Below are positions 36,427 to 47,600 of a stretch of DNA of 64,000 nt, piece after piece. Both the position numbers and the translations under genes were made by a program. The stretch spans positions 211,001 to 275,000 of the forward strand of contig JADWOT020001210.1 of assembly GCA_036345935.2 (NCBI GenBank). Reading direction: 5' to 3'. The stretch comes from Taenia hydatigena. Taxonomy: Eukaryota > Platyhelminthes > Cestoda > Cyclophyllidea > Taeniidae. The notes under the pieces were generated by a model. That model had not been told where the DNA came from, did no database searches, and saw nothing but the letters and a program-made list of their open reading frames with translations. Positions within the stretch are counted from its first letter, which is position 1; each line of letters opens with the position of its first letter.

Positions 36427-37140
36427 GTGAGTCTGTTCGATTCCCTGTGTGAAGCATAAACTGTTTCGCCAACTGCAAGCACTCTAGCTCAAAATTTGCT
36501 CATTTTCAAACGCATCATTTTGTTTTTGAAGGCTTCATTAGTACAGGGATTGATAAGTCAAAATGGTTTGCCTTTCTTTATTGATAAATTTATTAGTCAT
36601 GGCAGAAAATTTGTAAAGGACAGATAAAACCTCAAAATTTCAGCCTGTTTTCATTACCGGTGTCATTAAGTAAGGTGCTTGAATCGATCTCCACCATCAA
36701 CATCCTGGCAATGGAAGCGGTCTACTTTGGCATTCTTTTGAACCAAAGATTATTTTGTAGTTCGTGACGAGGAGCGAATTTGAGAAGCATGCATACAAAG
36801 ACGTGATAGACTTGCGTTGTGTTTCCCAAATGGCATGTAACTCACCATTACGACAATAATATCGAGGTATTATTATCTCCATTTTCACACAACCAGCACA
36901 ATAAGCAGCAAATTCAATTTCCATTTCCGTTCTTCTTCACATCCTACATGAAACTTTAACCTACTCGAAGAAACACGAGCATGATGTTTTGCTGTGAACC
37001 GTGAGTTAAAATTGTTCCCATGCATTAGGAAGGATGGTACACCTTGGCTTTGCGCAATGTCATTAGTCAAACGGTTTTGTTTCTATGCCTTGCCAAATGG
37101 TGAAAAACGACTGCTCTTAGGGTAACTCATTTTCAATTGG

Positions 37141-37359
37141 ATGGTATCAGATTGTCGCTTATTTAGTAGGGATTTTCTATACGGGGGTCAAGATAGATGT
37201 ATAAAAATTATGGAGCAACTATTAATGCACTTGCTCGAGCCAAGATTTTGTGTATGCAAATGCCATTCATCGATACACACGAAAGTTTATCAAGGAGATT
37301 CCATCATTTGCAGTTCTTGTGGGACAGCACTAATTGCCGATGGTGATGACGGCGGTTAG
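37141..37359 (+). other. Short frame with two Cys pairs
   Basis: A 72-codon ATG frame ending at TAG. It contains RFCVCKCHSSIH and, 14 residues on, IICSSCGTALIADGDDGG at the C-terminus. The CxC and CxxCG pairs resemble a zinc-ribbon knuckle arrangement. MEQLLMHLLE precedes the first pair. No splice sites examined are decisive and no copy exists. Family not named. Confidence 0.25.
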
Positions 37360-37594
37360 AGCGCTCATTAAATCCAATTTTGCATTTAGAATTTAGAGGC
37401 ATCTGCAACCCCATTTGTTAAAATTGAGTCTCTGATTCCTGTTTTAGTTTTAAGAAATCGCAGGGTAATTGAAAAGTTTTGTCAGGACAAAGAACTTAAA
37501 GTGGTTGAAAAATTAACGAGGCAAATGGAAAATAGTAAGCGACCCCTTTGCTAATCAGCGAAATTAAATATCACCCATTTAAAGTATCAATATT

Positions 37595-37885
37595 GCAGGC
37601 GGCCGAACTGCCTACCTGTGAGTCTATTGACGCATCTATTCAACTCAGTTCTACCTATCTCTTTACCCATTCATCCATCTTCTCACTCCATTTTACCTTA
37701 GCGGGTGCATAAGGTGTGTCCCCTGAATGTATACGCCATATACTAGTCTAGTGTTTCCACGGGCTTCTCGAAGTTGCTGCATTCTTGCGATCCAGAAATG
37801 CTTTATATTTGGATTTCCTAAAATGGACACCTCTTTAACCCTCCCCCTTCCCCCTCCCTTTATCATCTTACTCTCCCTATTTGCC
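37595..37885 (+). repeat. Isolated fragment of the repeat unit
   Basis: Matches C 23240-23545 and D 44310-44615 (words CATCTTCTCACTC, GTGCATAAGGTGTGTCC, AGAAATGCTT, GGACACCTCTTTA). Flanking sequence on either side is not from the unit at the expected distance, so this is a stray 290-base piece in the same orientation as the full units. Confidence 0.6.
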
Positions 37886-39611
37886 TTCGTGGCAGGTGCT
37901 TCTAGTGTCCAGCACTGCTGTCGCTACTGCTAAAAGCGCCTCAGCAGTCATAGAGTTTGTCATTTGATGTAGAGAAATAATTCAGCTCTCTTCTTATCCT
38001 TCTTATCTTTCCATTATCTATTCCAGCTACACTTCACCTCCGCCCCTGGTCCTTATATTAATTAACTTTGAATGCTGTCATCACTGAGTCGGTTGGGTGT
38101 GTGGGTAGGTGGAAGAGTCGCATTGAGCCTTTAAAAACCACCTCAATGTAAGCATAGGCGGTCTTCACGTGCTTTTTTTCTGCATAGTGAACTCAGCCAA
38201 GGTTAGTGATTGCAATGGATAAGTAATTCACAGCCTTAAGCCTCTTACAGTAATCACAACCTCAGCTGTCTTCCATCCCCCTTATTGCTTTAAATCCAAG
38301 CAACAGTCTTGCCAACAATGACGTGGTGATAAGAAACGTACGTCGTACGTGACAAAAAAGCAGTTCCTGTCGGAAAAATGGAAACTGTAATGTAGACGTT
38401 CAAGGGTAACCAGGAAGAGAGTCGCGGTCGGAGAAATAGCAAACACTGGCATGGCTAATGAAGCTAACACTTTGTCCAGAGGGACCAACTCAAGTTTAGC
38501 ATTTGGGAGTGCGAAGCCTCCCAAGCAGTGATCGTAATCGTACCTCCATTTTTAGCCACTAGAATGGCATTGATGGGGTCTCGACTGTGACGAAAGGCTC
38601 TGCATCCTCCCAGTGCTACATTTCGGTGCCTATTTCGAGGTCCCATTCTGTGGAGGGGTTGGAAACATCCACTTCATGGCCACTATGAAGATGGCGCGCA
38701 CACAAATCACCTCCCACAGAACCTGAGCTCGTCATGGCATGGTTCAGCCCCCTGTGGATTGATGCCGATATCACACTGCCTGGTATAGGTAGGTTCAATC
38801 TATTCACGAAAAAAGGGGTGCATTGACAAACATCTAGTTCTGAAACAGAAAGAATAAGTATATGCTCCTCCACTGTAATGACAGCTTCACAAAATTATTG
38901 AAGGCGAATGCACAATGTTACAACTATATGCACGGGCTACCAACTCAGCTATGGCTTCAAATGGTTTCCACCTTCTACTGCACTGATATTTAGTTAACCG
39001 TTATCTGGCATATTTACGCATCGACAAGACTATAAGCGATGCGTTTTCAGTGTTGCCTTGAGTCCAAAAATACAAGACACTCTTTTTTGATGATTGACTG
39101 CCCTGAACCTCTGGTACAACAAGCCACAGGTGCAGTCGAGCGCACCAACCACCGATTCAGTCACTACCTTAGAGGCATTGGCGACGCTATTAAAGAGATG
39201 TAAAGATGGCTAAGAAAAGCCATAACAAACGATCAGACAAAAAATAAAAGCTATTCTAAGTCGTAAGATAAAGTACGTATTAAGAGGATTTGTAAGCCAA
39301 CATTTTCAGAACCAAAATCGTGAAATAAGTGAAGCAAGTCAGTATGGGGATGTAGCAAACTTGTGCTGTTATTCCAACCACGGGTACCTTTATCTTATAA
39401 TTTCCTTAATGTCATTTTCACCTATGCTTGTTGGGAGATTTACTTTTTTGTTTCTAGTCTATAAACTTACTTTAAAAGGCGGAGAGAAAGTGGATCTGCT
39501 AGAATATAGGGTTATGAGGGCATTCGATTCGCTTCTAGAAACTTTGTAAACGCTCTGGCATCGCCAAACCATTTAGTTCCTTACGTTTCCTTTCACGGTG
39601 GAATCAAATTC
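37886..39611. other. Spacer before unit D
   Basis: Contains the right arm of an inverted pair (38600-38990) and, continuing on the minus strand, two overlapping frames at 38464-38646 and 38282-38524. The second reads ALPNAKLELVPLDKVLASL, then further hydrophobic and aromatic residues. They could be the next exons of the same minus-strand relic. The rest shows nothing I can support. Confidence 0.3.
38600..38990 (-). repeat. Inverted duplicate, right arm (partner 35500-35910)
   Basis: On the minus strand it is collinear with 35500-35910. The frame 38616-38873 carries LNHAMTSSGSVGGDLCARHL, then STEWDLEIGTEM before TAG. Upstream of the shared stretch the two arms are in different frames, so at least one carries indels. 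Arms are about 3 kb apart and point towards each other. Confidence 0.6.
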
Positions 39612-40730
39612 ATATTTGCAATTAGACAACGTTGATTATGCCTCCTGGTGACTAACTTTACGCTCCCTAAATGTTTTGCGAATGAGAAGGCATCAGTTTG
39701 AGATCGGCGAGCGTTACCAATTATGATCCGCAGTCGCAGCCATCATCAAACTTCAAATCTGGATTAAAGTTAACCTCGAATCGTGTGATTGCCAGTGAGG
39801 TGCTAAAGTTGGCTCATATTTTAATGAACATTTGATAATGAAACCCTTACTTCTCCACCCCTTCAAGTAATGTGTCAAAACAAATGGTTAGCAAAAGATG
39901 GTCCAATCGTTTTAGCCTCTAGTGCTCTGCACCTCCTTCTGGAATCACTAAGAGCATAGGCGAGGTAGGTTCAATCACCATGAGGCTGGTATTTTAACGC
40001 TAAACAGGGTTACACACTGTTAGCAGGAACCCGATAAGCCTGTGTGAGTGGGTTTGCCAGTTGCTTTCGCTTGAGGCGTCCAATATTTTAACATGTACCT
40101 GGCCCAGCTGCCCATGTAAGTGTTTTTTGCTCTGTTCGGAAATTACTTTGGAGTCCATACACCAGCTTGCCATTCTGATATCACATCATCATGAGAGCAT
40201 GCGCATTAGTGGTTTAAGTGAGAGTTGAGAGCGCGATAATAGACCACTTGATTGTGCTGTCATGTTCTCCACGTATAATCACCAGTAAGATGTGACGCAT
40301 GTTGGCAGTGCCTGGTTCATTAGCAGTTACGGTTAAATTTGATGGCCAGCTAGTCAAATTAAACGAGCTGTCAAATAAATAGTTAAATGACTGGCTAGCA
40401 GAACTATCCACCTAAACAGCAAAACTTCCAACTGAGCAGCAGCTCTCATGGGCTCATTCACTGGCACGGTAAGATGTCAGAAACCGTGCTGTCTTTTCTA
40501 CGCCCTCTGAAGATACATGCGCATTGCCAACACCAACATAAACTTGGATTTCGAAACACAATTATTTGGTTGAACCGAACCATGGGCAAGTTTGGAAACT
40601 GGGCATGCATTATCAGTCTCCCAAGCAGTGGCGGTGTGCGTTTATTTTGTCACAAGAAGGCGATTCGCAATGCTGAACTTGATTGATGGGGACATTATTT
40701 TGGTGAAAAGGCCCACACTTCTCGGGAGTC

Positions 40731-40913
40731 ACATATCGGTGACCAAGAAAATTATCCAGAGGACAGGAAACATCTTGCAAGTGAGTGACTTGCATTGTAT
40801 ATCGTGAAGTGAGTGCGGTGGACAATCTAATACGTCTACAAACGGCGCAGGTGTGCATGAAGGCGATGAAGCCTACGTGGGTAGTATGAGTGCACAACCC
40901 TTCCACAACCATT
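40731..40913 (-). other. Conserved mid-unit frame, copy D
   Basis: The minus-strand frame matches A and C through VEGL, THTTHVGFIAFMHT, RRIRLS and TSRYTMQVTHLQD. Past QDVSCP a one-base difference shifts the frame relative to A and C, so the longer open stretch here (40613-41005) is not equivalent beyond that point. Confidence 0.25.
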
Positions 40914-41009
40914 ACTTTCCAGTACCAATAGCAATACCGGACCACGTCACGAATGCATGACATGCCTTTTGACCAATGCGCTACATTATACTTTGCTGCA
41001 TTCATTCGT

Positions 41010-41161
41010 TCTTCGCGGATGGTGCAAAAATCGCCGTATTTGCTGCTCCTGCAATCAGTCCTTCATCCAGACAGTTTAATTTTTCTTGCGAAGTAGGTAA
41101 TACGTGTCCAGGTGGATGCGAGGTGGGTTATTGCTGTAAAACTGACTATGGAATGAATTAG
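41010..41161 (+). other. Cys-rich mid-unit block, copy D (open)
   Basis: Follows TTCATTCGTTCTTCGCGG, where C has TTCTTCGCAG, so the acceptor AG is changed to GG here. The frame reads GAKIAVFAAPAISPSSRQFN, then FSCEVGNTCPGGCEVGYCC and stops at TAG 41159-41161. Four or five Cys in the last 20 residues suggest a disulphide- or metal-bearing tail. Copies at 19940-20090 and 54640-54790 are frameshifted or stopped. Not recognised. Confidence 0.3.
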
Positions 41162-42025
41162 ATTTTAAAATGTAGTCTCTGTATAGTGCCGCTCGCAACC
41201 ATTTTAATTGGTTGGCGTTGAAATAGTAAAAAGTTAGGATCCACCTGGTAAAGCAGGGTAGCTAGACCTGAACTCACAAGTTCCACTTTTGGCCAAAGAT
41301 TGTGCTGGTGACCGATCAAACAAATAGAAGAGCGGGATGGGACCTGACTTATCATTGATACTAGTTAAGGCTCTTTTTTTCCTCTCTCTATTCAGTGTTC
41401 CCTCTTTCTTGCCTTTATTCACCATCTTGACTTTCTTTCTTTGTGCTTTCGTTTTTCTTAATTCCTCTCTTCGTTCCCTTCAACTACTTTTAGCTCACTA
41501 GTAGATGCCTCTCTTGGTAATAAATTGCGTGCAATTTGAATGTATCAAAGCGGAGGTCAAAAAAAACACACACTGTTTGTGCGAGAGTTATGAATAAGCT
41601 TTTCCCTTTTGCTCTCCCTTTTTTTATAACAAGCAAGACAGCAAGGTATTAAACAATCCCCTTTCTCTTTCTAAGGGCGACACCACTTAAAAGCCGATGA
41701 AATGTAGGAGTGCGCGCCAGGCGAGTTGCGTGTCAATTAGCTGAATACAGTCGACCACGCCGAGTCCTGCGTCAGCAGGCACCACATTTAACTGCAAGTG
41801 TGCTTGAGCGTGTCATATGAAAGATTTTATGCAAGTGTATAAGGGTCTGCAATATCCTGCCAGTAGCAACATTCTACCTGACTAAGTGGAGAAGACCTAA
41901 TCTGATCTAATGATGGCAAATGAGACGAGTGCTAGAGTTTGACTCTGCCAGAATCACAAAAAGATCCCTAAAACTGCTCACAGTTAGGAATCTATGGTTG
42001 CGTACAACTCACCACTGAGAAGACA

Positions 42026-42240
42026 ATTTTTATAAAGTTGGATGCTTACCAGTATTTTGGAAGCATTCGTCAGGTTAATCAGTCGGTCCGACAAAACTAA
42101 TGGGACGATGCGTATTTCGGTTGGATAGACGTCCTTGTCATAATGGCTGCAATGCACGTAGAGATTGTGTCACAGATTGCACCAATAGGTGAAAGGATTA
42201 AGAGGGACCTGCCTGTCTGGCGTTCCTGATTTCCTTCCTA
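42026..42240 (-). pseudogene. Cys/His-rich exon, copy D, stopped
   Basis: The minus-strand alignment to A and C keeps YVH, SHYDKDV and VLSDRL, but the second Cys of the CxxC pair is replaced by a stop (TGA for TGC/TGT) and the terminal stop seen in the other copies is lost. Dead copy. Confidence 0.45.
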
Positions 42241-43420
42241 TTGAAGGGAAGGACTTAATTTTGTTGTTAATTGGTGTGTGTATGTGCTTGTGTTTTTGTG
42301 ACAATAAAGGAGGAAGAGAAAGGAAGAGGACGCCTGCGCTGAATGGATGAATAAATGGAAACGTAAAGAAGGAGTAAAGAAGCGAAAGGCAAGACCTCTA
42401 CGACGATTAATTGAAAGAAGGGATTGGAGAATGGAGGCGAGCGTTTGTCTGTGTCCATGAAGTGGGAGAAGGAGGGCAGGAATGGGGAATGAAGGAGAAG
42501 AGGAGCGAATTTCGGATGATTGGGTGTTGAGAAGAAGGCAGTGATGCATGTACATATGTATGAAACTTCAAAATAGCATCAGTGATGGGATATGAAAGGG
42601 AGTGGAAGATAATGATAAATGGTTAATACAAGTGTGTGTCACGTGTGCGTGACGGTGAGATGAAATTCAAAAATTGTGAGTTGATTGCTAAATAACGAAT
42701 TGTCTTGTTTATTTTAAAAGAGAGGGTGATAGGGAATCAACTAAAAAGATTCGCCAACGATAAATGAATGGAGGAAAATAGGCAGGGAAGTTGACGGTTT
42801 GTCACTTACATAAAGCACTAAAAGAATGAGACAAAAGGGAATAGAAGAATATAGTGCACATGATAAAGCCGAAAATGAGGACGGAAAAGAGGCAAATAAT
42901 GTGCATACGTGACGGTTGGAATGATAATGAATGGAAAAAATAGTGGAGGAGAACTCGGTAAAGTCAGAAGCATGAATAAAGAAGAAAAAGTGTGTTTGAC
43001 AAGCCTTTGTACAAATGTTTGGTTCTTCTTGGCATAAACGTGATGGATTGAAATGAATGATTGGTGGCATTGCGGAGCGGAAGCGCAGTAGATCTATAGT
43101 AGTGAAAGGTCAGGAGGATGGAATAAAAGAACTCTTACTTTTTCGTTTTAATTGCTAGATATAAAAAAAGAACTAGGAACAGAGGAAGAGGATAAAAAGG
43201 GAGAGAAAGAATGAAGGTAGGAAAGAGTGGACATTGAATGCGAGCGATGTGATAGAAGTGGAAGGGGGGGTCAGTAGATTTGATGGTGGTGGGTGGAAAG
43301 AGGTAAAGGTGGGGCGACGAATGAATAAGTAAGTCCACGTGGGTGAGAAGTAGAGAATTAAGAAAAGGAAAAGAAAGGGAAAAAAACCCTGCTAGGCGGT
43401 AAAATTGTAAATAACACTGT
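42240..43420 (+). repeat. Long purine-rich tract, copy D
   Basis: About 1.2 kb of A/G-enriched plus strand, collinear with C (21190-22390). Examples: GAGGAAGAGAAAGGAAGAGG at 42310 and GGAAGGGGGGGTCAG at 43260. Identity with C is moderate, so the purine bias outlasts sequence change. Confidence 0.6.
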
Positions 43421-44662
43421 GTGCCGCCTATGTGTGACGACGGGAATGTAGGTATTATGAGGTGAGAACGCCCTGAAATAGAAGTTGACTAGGCCAGAGG
43501 TAGGGTTGACTAAATAGAAATTATTAAAGTAGCTTGCTTAATAAATGGTCTTAAATCATGTCAAAACAAAATTTGCTATCAAATGTGAAGTTTTGGCGAG
43601 GGAAAGGAGAGGAAAGGAAAGGGTGGGTGGCTACTTAGCGTTAGTTGAAAGAGCAGTAGTGGTAGTGGTGAGCACTGCGATGATTTCAAATGGCCATGAA
43701 TCTTGACTTCATGAGGCATAAAGAGGCCACATGGCCTTCAAATCTGAAAGGCAATGCTTAGGGTGCCAAAATGATGCCAAAGGATCCCCGGACCTATGAA
43801 CTTAGGCCAACAAACTTTAAAATGAGGCCTAATCCCCTTACACGGGTACATTATTGCGTCATCTGAACTTGAATTGCACTGGATGTCTGGCACTGGCCTC
43901 TGTTCTTCCATAATTAGTACTTTTACGTAGCCTGACCCCATCCAGAGGCCTTTTTCGCAACTTGGCATTGAATGGGACTACAACCCCACCTAGTGGTTCA
44001 TTTCTACGTAAATTTTGCGTTGAATAGGAAAGGCGTTTATTCATAGGTCTTTTGCATCATTTAGTAATTACATTTTGGCTTTTAGTAATGTGCCGAGGAG
44101 TTTCTAGCAATGAGCAAAGGAGTGGTTCTCTGGCTCGTGTAGTCCTTGAAAGCGATTATTCGTGTTACTGTGTTCCGTCACTTGCCACTGCAGACCGTTT
44201 GGGTCCTTCGCCAACCCTCTCCGGTGACTGGAGCAACTCGCTTACTCATTTATTGCAATGGAGATGCCGCTTTGTACCGCGTCCCTGTCCGCTTACCTAG
44301 CCATCCACCTATACACTGACCGCCCGGCTTATCTATCAGTCTTCTGACCCATCTGTTTTAACTCAGCACCCCCTCTCCTTCTTCTTCCATCTTCTCACTC
44401 TAATTTACTTTGGCTGGTGCATAAGGTGTGTCCTCTGAATGTATGTACGCCACCTACTTGTCTACTGGCAACACGGGCTCATCAAAATTGCTGCATTCTC
44501 GCGAGTCAGAAATGCTTGACTTCCAGGGATTCCAAAGCTGGCACCTCTTTTATCCTCCATCTCTGCCTTTCACCCTTCTCTTTCCCTCACCACGGAAGAG
44601 TGAAGGTCTGTCAGCGGCACGAACTCATTCGTGCGGTCGGTCAGTCAACCATCATTAATGGA

Positions 44663-47600
44663 AAAACAAAGCAAAGAGAACATTGTATCTGGTGCCCTTG
44701 TGATGCTAAAATTCTTCACATAAGAAAGAAACAGCAAAAACGTGAAAAATGCGCATCTATATCGGAGCAGAGGCGACTTTATGGAAGTAGCTAAAATGAA
44801 TTTGCAGCTTTTTTTACGATTATTAATAGGTAGATCTTCTCTATCTGTGCAGCACATTTGACCGGATTCAAACTTGTAGACTGTGGACGCACTTCGCGCC
44901 CTCGTTCTGGCACTTCTAAGACAGCGGATCCCCATTCACTGCCGATTTCCGCTCACTAATGTGAACTGGTTTGGATGTAAGACTTCAGCAACCGCATATT
45001 GGCCATTCTTTGCTGGTTCCTTTACCGATGTCAAATTCGGGGCATACATTTTTAACTTTATGCACCCACTGCAAAGATTCGGCAATGTAAATGCGTAACG
45101 GGACAAAGGCGTTATGCAAAAATCAGTTGTTGTTGATGGCTCCCAGAAAGGCCACATATCTCTTCTTAGTTTTTAGAACTATAAAAATAGAGTGGCGCTA
45201 CGCTTACGAGGGTAGGGTGATGAGTCCTTCTAAATGGTTGCTAGGGAACTCGGCGACTCTAAAGTAGACGTACTCGCAACTACTTACCCACCATTGGAAC
45301 AGATATTAAATTTACGTGATTCCATTCGATCATATAGTGCTGGAGCGTCAATGACTCCCAGCTGTCATGATTATCGATAGCAAATTTATCTAGGCTGGAA
45401 GGAAGGAAGGCTAAGAAATCACTTGCTCTCTCTAGCAATACCAGACGGTGTTGCAAGTTTTCCTTAACTTTCAATTCGACGTTATCTTATCTCAACTATC
45501 CCATCTCCGTTAATTAGAATGCGCATGCTTTGAGTGACGTCTGATGCTGTCATAAGCTCCCTCTAACGTTGGATTGCTGAGACTAATCCAAGTAGAATTG
45601 AACCTGTAAAGCTGGGTGCGCACAGCAGCCGCGATGTTGGCTACGTCGCAGTAAAGAAAGCCTCAGTATCGTCTTCTGTGAGCTGCAGTCACTCCCATAT
45701 GGTAATCCACTTTCACGTGCAAATTCCCTTTACGCTTGAGCAATCGATGATTCGCAAGGATCGCATCAGGACGTATCGATGTCATTGCAGTGGTCAGTTA
45801 AATTCACGGTTAGTATAAGTGCCTATCATTTGCATTACTTGTTTACTCAGTCTAATTAAAAGCTGTTTTAATTTCAGGCTACACGTTATCGCGCGTATGA
45901 AGCCTTGATGTTGGTGCATCGTATACTTTCCACGTTTCACCATGCGCTATGATCATTGCAAGTGCCTCAGTCCATTGAAAGCTGCATGAAATGGCGAGGG
46001 ATTGCGCTCGATTGCAAACAATGATGTGCAGATGTGTAACGAAAAGACTGGATTGCATCTGCAGTTGCAGTCGTATTCATTACTCCACTGGACGCCAGCC
46101 CTTCTCACAAACCCATAAGATGTACAATATTTGGTACTGGCAAGAAAAGAGTAGCATGAGTTAACAAATTGAAATAATAGACGCCTTAGAGATTGGGATC
46201 AGGTGGTAGACAAAGAGCACCGATTGCAGGTGAACGGATACTAATCGCAGTTGCGGAACGTAGCATAAAATGAAAGTCTTGTATCTACGCCACTCAACTT
46301 TGTTTATAATGATTCGGACTGAGTATTTGAGCAGAGATGGAGATAGCAATACCTCAAGCTATCTCTTTAGTCTCCTATGTAATCATTAATGCTGTTAACC
46401 AATTTCTCATCTCATTGATGTTAAGAAAAGCGTACATTTTTTAAACGAATGTTGCCTTTTCTTTAATTGGGATTGACAAATTACACAGTGCATTTGGAGT
46501 CGTAAAGCGAGAATTCTGATCTCGTAGTCTGATGGTGCAAAGAGACCGGCCATAATGAAGACAACTTAGTAAGCCTGCATCGAATCCGGAAGAAATGCAC
46601 AAACAATTCGAAAACTAAGATCTATTTCTACGTTATTACGGGAAGAGCGTTGAGGAGAACTGCATGTGTTGCGATGGAAAAGTGAGGAAACCCTTTGCAG
46701 GGGTGGCTTGCTCGAGTGCTTTTCTATCCCATTCGAATGACGGACTCGTCACAGACTTATCGACCGGCAGGAAAAGACGATGATATCTGCTTTTTTGGCA
46801 TTTTCACAGTTGACCAAATATAGGCCTTTACGTGCGAATATTTTGAATGGAGTACACCATTCAATGCACAGACATTCCTGCAGTGAAGGAAATGGGCGCT
46901 TTATATTCCTATGCTCCAACAGCAACCTTACATGTCCTATGATATCACAGTGCTAAAATAGCACATTAATTGTAATTGATTGGAGAGGTGACTACGTGAA
47001 TGCCGCTGATCATATATCACACTTCTATGAAAACAGTCGTGCTCTATTGAATGGCGAGGAGTGCGAGTTACGAGAGTTACCAGTTTAGCAGCTCTTATGC
47101 ATGGAAACATGCTATCGCCCCTCCTCAGGCTGAGAAAGCTATGCTGAAATAGGTGCATGAATGCTGGTGGCTGACGTGAGGAGGTCAAAAGCTACGCTGG
47201 ATAAAAGAGGAGTTGATCGTTGAAAGCGTCAGCCACAAACATGCAATGATTGCGTCAGCAGCTCGGTTCTACATCCCACGGCCATCAGAATCGATGGATT
47301 TTTATCCAATGTTTGGGCCACTGCAAATCCATTCACCTCTACGGTCCCGGTACTTGAGTGCATCTTCTCTTATGTTCGTGCAAATTACAAACTTAAGATA
47401 TCACAGCTCATAACAGGGACAGAAAGTGCCACAAAACTGAAGGTGAGGGCTATTATGCTGCAATAGGTGTCCCTGCTATGGAATCCAGCACAATCGCTCA
47501 CATGGCTCAAGAGTGCGTAGAGTCACTGTAGCGTCCTGAGGCTCCCTTGAGGCAAATGAAGGCAGAATACTAAGGTAGAATGTGTATATATTTAACAGAC

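Larger units (their letters stand above)
26111..37594. other. Long spacer between unit C and the fragment before D
   Basis: About 11.5 kb without unit sequence. It holds the right arm of the inverted pair (27890-28860), the two-copy block (28895-29130 and 31295-31535), one arm of another inverted pair (35500-35910) and scattered candidate exons listed separately. Other stretches, such as 29130-31295, show only short frames on both strands and nothing I can support. Confidence 0.3.
39612..44662 (+). repeat. Repeat unit D (lacks the main exon)
   Basis: Begins abruptly at a position equivalent to C 18580 (ACAACGTTGATTATGCC) and stays collinear through the mid-unit frames, the Cys/His block, the purine tract and the three-copy segment, ending at 44662 (CATTAATGG, as in C near 23610). 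The BRCT-like exon and everything 5' of it, plus the 3' part found in C and E, are absent. Both ends are sharp, which suggests breakpoints inside a unit. Confidence 0.7.
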
